A DNA stretch of 64,000 bases from Pelobates cultripes (Eukaryota; Chordata; Amphibia; Anura; Pelobatidae). Positions 57,690-64,000 of the stretch are shown here, piece by piece. The stretch spans positions 367,257,667 through 367,321,666 of the forward strand of contig OW240912.1 in NCBI GenBank assembly GCA_933207985.1. Reading direction: 5' to 3'. The notes below the pieces were generated by a model. It saw nothing but the letters and a program-made list of their open reading frames with translations. It had not been told where the DNA came from and did not search any database. Every line of letters starts with the position of its first letter. The stretch's first letter is position 1. Both the position numbers and the translations under genes were made by a program.

Positions 57690-58000
57690 GGGCCTGAGGG
57701 TGTTCACCCATGAGTACTTAAGGAGCTAAGTGTGGAAATAAGTGAATCTCTGTATTTAATCTTTCAAGATTCTTTTCTTTCTGGAATTGTTCTGGAGGAT
57801 AGGAGGAAGGCAAATATAGTTCCGATATTCAAAAAGCATTCAAAATCTTTGCCAGGAAATTACAGACCTGTGAGCTTAACTTCTATGGCTGGGAAAGTAT
57901 TTGAACGGGTTTTAAGGGATAATATTGAGGAACTCATTGGAAATGACATTGTTATTAGCAATAACCTAATTACATTCTACAAGATGCAAGTAGAAGTATA
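57690..58000 (+). pseudogene. CR1-like LINE reverse transcriptase fragment
   Basis: GPEGVHP then a stop, VLKELSVEISESLYLIFQDS and RRKANIVPIFKKHSKSLPGN, YRPVSLTSMAGKVFERVLRD: the N-terminal RT blocks of CR1/L2-type LINEs. The fragment is about 100 codons long, with one stop near 57708, and is cut where the next repeat begins. Confidence 0.88.
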
Positions 58001-58017
58001 GATCAGGGTGTTACAAA

Positions 58018-58210
58018 GAAACATAGAAACATAGAATTTGATGGCAGAGAAGAACTATTCGGACCATCTAGTGTGCCCAATTTTCTAAATACTTTCATTA
58101 GTCTCAGGCCTTATCTTATCTAGGATAGCCTTATGCCTATCCCACCCATGCTTAAACTCCTTCACTGTGTTAACTTCTATCACTTCAGCTGGTAGGCTAT
58201 TCCATGCACC
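58018..58210 (-). mobile_element. CR1/Rex-like LINE 3' UTR, unbroken copy
   Basis: GAAACATAGAAACATAGAAT, then CGGACCATCTAGTGTGCCCA, GGATAGCCTTATGCCTATCC and CACTGTGTTAACTTCTATCA. It spans both halves of the copy split at 51150/53788 and gives the reference for that junction. Orientation opposes the RT fragment to its left, so the two need not be one element. Confidence 0.8.
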
Positions 58211-58599
58211 ATGAGATTTTGGAGTATAAACCCATGTTAGATATACTAATCATTTCACAGTCCCACCCAGATATGAACATAATATCTCCCAATAAACAAA
58301 AATCCCCTCTCCCACTCGTCCCCAAAATAAAGAACAAGATTGCAGACCTAAAGATAGGTGTTTAAACAACCAAATTGACAGGAAAAGCGAGTCTCCTAAT
58401 GACACTCTTTTTTGGAGAGAGATTGCAGACCAAAAGAAAAATGCATAACAAGTTATTTCCCTGCAAAAAGAGACCATTGGGAACATCCCAATTGGTTCTC
58501 TGCACTCAAACAGAAACTTCCCCAAAAAGAAAGAGATTGGAAACAGATCAATTGATGGGGAGGAAGAGAGAGGTACTCTAAAGGTGGAGGAGGTTCAAA

Positions 58600-59565
58600 A
58601 GGGCATATTCAATTTTACTGATATGCCTTTAACTGATCTAGAAATTAAGATAGCGGAAAGAGTTTGCACCCAACCAAAGATCTAATGATTTCGAGTTATT
58701 TAAAGACCTACAGAAATTCATTAGAAAACTCACTATACAAAAAATTTTTTTTTAACAGCCAATAGATGACATGAAAGGAAACCAACAGATGACATGAAAA
58801 GACATGCACATTTAAGAAATAATCCACTTTCTACCCCAGCCAAAGTAAAGGGTCACACCTAGATACATTTTTTAATTTGGTAAATAATGAATTATGTCAT
58901 ATCAGCCAAAATGGTCAAAAAAAATTCAATACGTCTAAAGAGGAGTCTCTATGTCTAAAAAACCTTTCAAAAAGAGAGGACATCATTATTAAAGAAGCCG
59001 ATAAGGGCAGAGGCATTGTTATTATGTCCAAAAGCTATTATATGCAAGAGGCTTTGAATATTTTGGGAGACCATAACACTTATATGGGACTGCCAAGTAA
59101 CCCAACTTGATAAAATATTGAAAGAAGTAATTGCCCAAGGTTTAATCTAACAAACGAATTATACATTTTTGTTTAATTCAAGTCCATCCATACCCATTTT
59201 TTATTTTCTCCAGAAAATCCATGTCTTTATTTTTACCACCAGGACGTCCTATAATAAGTGGCATTGATTCCATCACAGCTGGACTCTCAGCGTCTATAGA
59301 TCTATACCTGCAAGAGAAGGCCCAAAGCGCGACATCTTGCATGAAGGATACCAAAGCCATCCTACGGGAATTGCCTAATATTGAGTGGCAACACGATTAC
59401 AGATGGGCGACTTTGGATATTTCCTCATTATATACCATCATTAAACATGACTTAAGGATTCAGGCAGTATCTTATTTACAAAATGATCAAAATATTTCTA
59501 ACGCATTAGGTAATTTTATTTTAAATTCCATCACTTTTATATTAGAGCACAATTATTTTATACAA
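58600..59565 (+). pseudogene. Penelope-like element, N-terminal half of RT
   Basis: Near 58620-58740 LTDLEIKIAER and FELFKDLQKFIRKLTI match the PLE N-terminal region. At 58877-59108 LSKREDIIIKEADKGRGIVI continues it. After a frame change at about 59108, 59221-59565 reads PGRPIISGIDSITAGLSASI and LDISSLYTIIKHDLR, the PLE RT signature before the GTxMGT box. Similarity ends at ILEHNYF (about 59560). The catalytic D-containing and GIY-YIG parts are absent here. Confidence 0.85.
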
Positions 59566-59799
59566 AAGAGAGAGGTTGCCACACACAATGGATAACTTTG
59601 CAACAATCTGTAATAAATATAACAGAACCTTCATAGGGCAATATATATAAGAAAATAATCAAATATAAGTGTAACTGGAAACACTCACAATTTTGAGAGC
59701 CGTATAAGTCGGCTCTTTTCTGTAGTAGCATGTAAGTAATTCCTATACGACAAATAGCCGCAATGATGGTGGTCCCCCAGGAAAAATAAAGCTTCAACT

Positions 59800-60320
59800 T
59801 CACCTGGATAGAAGTTCAGGAACCAAGGATAGCTAAAATAGCTCTTTATTAAATGAAGGTAAACATAAAAAGTACTAGCACAACACGTTTCGACCAACAC
59901 ACTGGTCTTTCTCAGGTGCAATAAAATCAAATGAAAATAACAGGTTTAATTACCTTGCAAACAGAGTGAAAATACAAAACACATGCAAATAATTACAGAA
60001 ACCCCTCCCAACATGTCCCTATATGGTAGTTCCGTTTGTACCATTCCTCCTCCAGTATGGTGGATATGTGATATGTCCTCACTGATATCCATAGGGAACC
60101 GACCTCTTCATAATGGCCGCATGGACAGGACACCGGTAGCAATCACGTGATTTCCGTCATTACAACGGAACGTCACTTCCAGTTTGTGTCATAACCTCAC
60201 TTCCGGTTAGCGTTCGTTCGGGAAAGGGCGGTACACCCTCACCATAGTTAGTTTCAATCAGGAGAGCGTAGTTAATATGTCCTAATTGGTCCGAAAAGCT
60301 CATAATCCGCCATATTTGTA
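59800..60320 (-). mobile_element. Penelope-like pLTR/UTR region
   Basis: Non-coding. Contains the hammerhead-like motif and a CpG-richer block (CACTTCCGGTTAGCGTTCG around 60192-60210) unlike the surrounding AT-rich DNA. Located 3' of the PLE coding sequence. Confidence 0.5.
59885..59915 (-). ncRNA. Hammerhead-ribozyme-like motif of the PLE
   Basis: Minus strand: CTGAGAA (expected CTGATGA), stem GACCA/TGGTC, then GAAACGTGTTG. It lies about 0.7 kb downstream of the GIY-YIG coding sequence of the minus-strand PLE, where pLTR hammerheads occur. The changed core box argues for a weak or dead motif. Confidence 0.45.
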
Positions 60321-60599
60321 ATGGGAAAAGACAAGTCAAGAGAGCGCAAGGAGATAAATAGAATTAATGCGATGTTATAAAAGACAAAAATTGAGCAAAT
60401 TGCAATCTAATCATAAAAAAATAAAAGAATAAAAGAATACAGCATATATAAATACTAATATAAAAAATCCAAGATAGGGAAGCACATATAAAACCTAAAA
60501 ATATTTTGAACGTATTAAATATAATCAATATTAAAAAATATATAATGAGGAACTATAAAGATACTATATACAAAATGTGTTATAAAATATTAAAAATAT

Positions 60600-60989
60600 T
60601 TATAAAATTGGTCCAATATCAAAATCAATATTTAATCCTTTTGGAAATAACGTTTGTAAATCAAAAATCCAGGAACTCTTTTTTTTCTTTCTAAGATTTA
60701 ATGCCTTATTTCCACCCTTCCAATGGGTGGAAATTCTCTCTATTGCCATAAATTCGAAATCTTTAGGGTTAGAGTGATGTTTTTCTAAAAAATGTTTGGA
60801 GATACTATGGTTTAAAAAAAATTTTTTTTTTATGTTCCTGATGTGCTCTCCAATACGGATTTTAAGGGGTCTGGAGGTTTTGCCCACATAGTGTAACCCA
60901 CAGTTACAATTTAAAAGATAGACAACATTATGCGAATCACAAGAAATAAAACCGGGCACCGTTAAAAACGTATTTGTGACTACAGACAT
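60600..60989 (-). pseudogene. Penelope-like element, GIY-YIG endonuclease
   Basis: HNVVYLLNCNCGLHYVGKTS is the PLE GIY-YIG core (VYLLxCxC...YVGKT), followed by LKIRIGEHIRNIK with the conserved R-x3-H spacing. The C-terminal IERISTHWKGGNKALNLRKK is also PLE-typical. The nuclease nicks DNA for target-primed insertion. The frame is open for 129 residues but separated from the RT fragment (61417-62019) by about 430 bases with broken frames. Confidence 0.92.
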
Positions 60990-61416
60990 AAAATTCTCTT
61001 TTTTTCTCTGATTAATAGTAGTAGTGTTTTTGCAAGCATTGCAATTCCCACAATGAAAAAATCCTTTTTGTTTTTTTAGACCAATCGTCTAGAAATGTCT
61101 GTTCCTTTTCACCATCTACAAAACTTGATGTTAAAAATTTGTTTCAAGTTTCTAGTATCTCTAAAAATAAATTTAGGTTTATGGCCTATAAAATCTTTAA
61201 TATCGTGTTCTTGTTGAAGAATATGCCAGTTTTTATTTATAACTTTTTTTTGCCTATATTAGTACAATAATTAAAAATAAAGGGAATTTGATTGGTTTTG
61301 TCTGTCTCCTTTTTTGCTTTATATCTAAGTAATTCTGATCTGTTAATAGGATCAATGTTTTTAAGCATTTCTTCTTTATAACCCTTTTGTATAAATTGTT
61401 TTTTCAGGAGGGACGA

Positions 61417-62019
61417 TTAGTTATGGAAATCAATTTGTTCTGAGCAATTTCGTTTTAAACGTAAAAACTGTCCCTTAGGTATATTTCGTAACCACGGATC
61501 ATAATGACAACTTTTTGTTTCTATAAAACTGTTAATATCTACTTGTTTAAAAAAAGTCCTAGTTTTGATTCGATTGTCATGAGTAAAAATATTTAAATCT
61601 AAAAAATCTATAGAATTGTGGCTAACATTCTTAGTTAATTTAATGCCCCATTCATTTTGATTAAGATAATTAAAAAATAAATTAAAATCATTTTCTGTTC
61701 CTTTCCATATTATAAAAATACCATCAATGTATCTTTTATAGAGGACTAAGTTTTGCCCATATTCATGTCCTTGATATATAAAAGTCCTTTCCCAATATGA
61801 CATGAATAGATTAGCATAACTTGGGGCAAACTTGGTCCCCATAGCTGTTCCACAAATCTGGAGATAAAAATCATTATCAAACCAGAAATAATTATTTGTA
61901 AAGATCATTAAAATTCCTTTAATTAAAAATTCAATTTGTGCTTCTGTAAGTTCCCCAGATTGTTTTAAATAAAACTGTGCAGCCTCATGCAATGCGTGAG
62001 CTATGCTCCTGTCCCCCAC
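61417..62019 (-). pseudogene. Penelope-like element, C-terminal half of RT
   Basis: 200 residues: ALHEAAQFYLKQS, then FYLQICGTAMGTKFAPSYAN (the PLE box), LFMSYWE, and YIDGIFIIW, where the catalytic YxDD reads YIDG, so the second aspartate is lost. SIDFLDLNIF and KGQFLRLKRNCS follow, all typical of PLE RT. The sequence begins abruptly at 62019 with no N-terminal half. It overlaps in protein coordinates with the plus-strand fragment ending at 59565, so these are two separate copies. Confidence 0.92.
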
Positions 62020-62263
62020 TTTAGTTTATTTTAGTGTATTTAGGTCAACCTTAGTTTATCCTGTTCTGCTGTTACTTAGGGCTGTTCTGCAAGGGGGGGG
62101 GGGAGAGTCAGCTATGGTGTTAGCCTGCAGAGTTAGCTTGTTGTAGTGCCAGTTAGGTGTATACTCTTGCGTACATTCAGCCTGACATACCCCCTAATAG
62201 CATGCTCAAATATAGCTAACCAGCTAAGGCTAAAGTTTCTACAAGGGTTTTTCATGTGTTATA
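62020..62263. other. Short interval with a G-run, nothing recognised
   Basis: A G11 run near 62094-62104 and AT-rich sequence between the PLE fragment and the Tc1 element. Confidence 0.6.
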
Positions 62264-63885
62264 CAGTTGCAAGAAAAATTATGTGAACCCTGTGTAATGA
62301 TATGGATTTCTGCCCACATTGGACATAAAATGTGATCTGATCATCATCTAAGTCACAACAATAGACAATCACAGTCTGCTTAAACTAATAACACACAAAG
62401 AATGAAATGTTGCCATGTTTTTATTGAACACACCATGTAAACAATCACAGTGCAGGTGGAAAAAGTATGTGAACCCTTGGATTTAATAACTGGTTGAACC
62501 TCCTTTGGCAGCAATAACTTCAACCAAACGTTTCCTGTAGTTGCAGACCAGACGTGCACAATGGTCAAGACTAATTCTTGACCATTCCTCTTTACAGAAC
62601 TGTTTCAGTTCAGCAATATTCTTGGGATGTCTGGTGTGAATCGCTTTCTTGAGGTCATGCCACAGCATCTCAATCGGGTTGAGGTCAGGACTCTGACTGG
62701 GCCACTTCAGAAGGCGTATTTTCTTCTGTTTAAGCCATTCTGTTGTTAATTTACTTCTATGCTTTGGGTCATTGTCCTGTTGCAACACCCATCTTCTGTT
62801 GAGCTTCAGCTGGTAGACAGATGGCCTTAAGTACTCCTGCAAAATGTCTTGATAAACTTGGGAATTCATTTTTCCTTCGATGATAGCAATCCGTCCAGGC
62901 CCTGATGAAGCAAAGCAGCCCCAAACCATGATGCCCTCACCACCATACTTCACAGTTGGGATGAGGTTTTGATGTTGATGTGCTGTGCCTTTTTTTTGCC
63001 ACATATAGTGTTGGGTGTTTCTTCCAAACAACTCACCTTTGGTTTCATCTGTCCACAGAATATTTTGCCAGTACTGCTGTGGAACATCCAGGTGCTCTTG
63101 TGCAAACTGTAAACGTGCAGCAATGTTTTGTTTGGACAGCAGTGGCTTCCTCTGTGGTATTCTCCCATGAAATCCATTCTTGTTTAGTGTTTTACGTATT
63201 GTAGATTTGCTAACAGGGATGTTAGCATTTGCCAGTGACTTTTTGTAAGTCTTTAGCTGACACTCTAGGATTCTTCTTCACCTCACTGAGCAGTCTGCGC
63301 TGTGCTCTTGCAGTCATCTTTACAGGACGGCCACTCCTAGGGAGAGTAGCAGCAGTGCTGAACTTTCTCCATTTATAGACAATTTGTCTTACCGTGGACT
63401 GATGAACAGCAAGGCTTTTGGAGATACTTTTATAACTCTTTCCAGCTTTATGCAAGTCAACAATTCTTAATCGTAGGCCTTCTGAGAGCTCTTTTGTGTG
63501 AGGCATCATTCACATCAGGCAATGCTTCTTGTGAAAAGCAATCCCAGAACTGGTGTGTGTTTTTTATAGGGCAGGGCAGCTGTAACCAACACCTCCAATC
63601 TCATCTCATTGATTGGATTCCAGTTGGCTGACATCTCACTCCAATTAGCTCTTGGAGATGTCATTAGTCTAGGGGTTCAAATACTTTTTCCACCTGCACT
63701 GTGAATGTTTACATGGTGTGTTCAATAAAAACATGGCAACATTTCATTCTTTGTGTGTTATTAGTTTAAGCAGACTGTGATTGTGTATTGTTGTGACTTA
63801 GATGATGATCAGATCACATTTTATAACCAATTTGTGCAGAAATCCATATCATTCCAAAGGGTTCACATACTTTTTCTTGCAACTG
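62264..63885 (-). mobile_element. Tc1-like transposon, nearly full length (copy B)
   Basis: 1622 bp with TA on each side (62262-62263 and 63886-63887). The ends are CAGTTGCAAGAAAAATTATG and its inverse. Each terminal repeat carries outer and inner AAGTATGTGAACCC-type sites (outer near 62278, inner near 62465; inner near 63672, outer near 63860). The same family as 11445-12833, in the opposite orientation. Confidence 0.96.
62483..63509 (-). pseudogene. Tc1-like DD34E transposase, one frameshift
   Basis: Starts at ATG 63509 (two tandem ATGs) with [19 protein letters not shown]. The paired-like domain contains two helix-turn-helix regions ([34 protein letters not shown]) and a linker GRPVK between them. 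An extra A in an A-run near 63240 shifts the frame after DLQK. The remaining chain is open to 62483 and has the catalytic set: D in WTDETK, D in QQDNDPKH, E in NPIEMLW with 34 residues between the last two. Expected length about 340 residues. The rest looks intact, so inactivation is recent or a sequencing error. Confidence 0.93.
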
Positions 63886-64000
63886 TATGTATTCTAAGCT
63901 GGGACAGCCTGCGGCCCATAACCTGGCTACCAGACTCTGTACACCATTGGGTAGGCATTGGTTAAAATGTTTCCACCGCAAGGACTCAATGGCCACCCAC

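Noticed and set aside
1..64000. Host genes, tRNA, rRNA, CRISPR arrays, bacterial operons
   Set aside because: No splice-bounded exon with recognisable host protein, no cloverleaf, no regularly spaced repeats with unique spacers; the composition and elements are vertebrate.

Overview
This window looks like intergenic DNA from a large, repeat-rich vertebrate genome, most likely an amphibian and probably a frog. That is inferred from the mix of elements: a Gmr1-type Ty3/Gypsy retrotransposon, DIRS and Ngaro tyrosine-recombinase retrotransposons, Penelope-like elements (PLEs), several Tc1 families, and TTAA-flanked foldback MITEs. I found no convincing host exon, tRNA, rRNA or CRISPR. Almost every readable protein fragment belongs to a transposable element.

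Layout. 1-4043 is a duplicated segment whose second copy is at 27905-31927. A nearly complete Gmr1-like retrotransposon (4044-10718, minus strand) starts exactly where copy 1 ends. 11445-12833 is a Tc1 transposon with an internal deletion. 15584-16639 is a 1 kb palindrome with a MITE at its centre, followed by a 100-N gap (16859-16958). 17.4-20.4 kb holds an L2-like LINE tail, a possible PLE UTR, the C-terminus of an RLE-type LINE and a decayed Tc1 copy. 23.6-26.2 kb is a heavily mutated Ngaro-like pol on the minus strand. 32-36.3 kb carries a PLE UTR with a hammerhead-like motif, another LINE tail and a 2.1 kb TTAA foldback element. 37.8-45.8 kb holds a Tc1 relic, a MITE, the 5' LTR and gag of a second Gmr1-like element joined to a DIRS element, and an L1/Tx1-like insertion inside the DIRS element. 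46.6-54 kb is MITEs, mini- and microsatellites, a hAT-like end and a solo LTR nested in a LINE. 55.6-56.8 kb is a MITE hit by a palindromic insertion with a 16 bp target duplication. 57.7-62 kb has CR1-like and two opposed PLE fragments. 62264-63885 is a nearly intact Tc1 transposon.

The most informative locus is the Gmr1-like element. Integrase is encoded upstream of reverse transcriptase, the reverse of most Ty3/Gypsy elements. Its capsid has a SCAN-like segment. Gag and pol share one frame, separated by a single UAG in the leaky context UAG-CAG-CCA. Its LTRs differ at only a few bases plus one indel, so insertion was recent.

Coordinates of decayed elements are approximate. Family names come from recognised protein motifs and termini, not from a database search.
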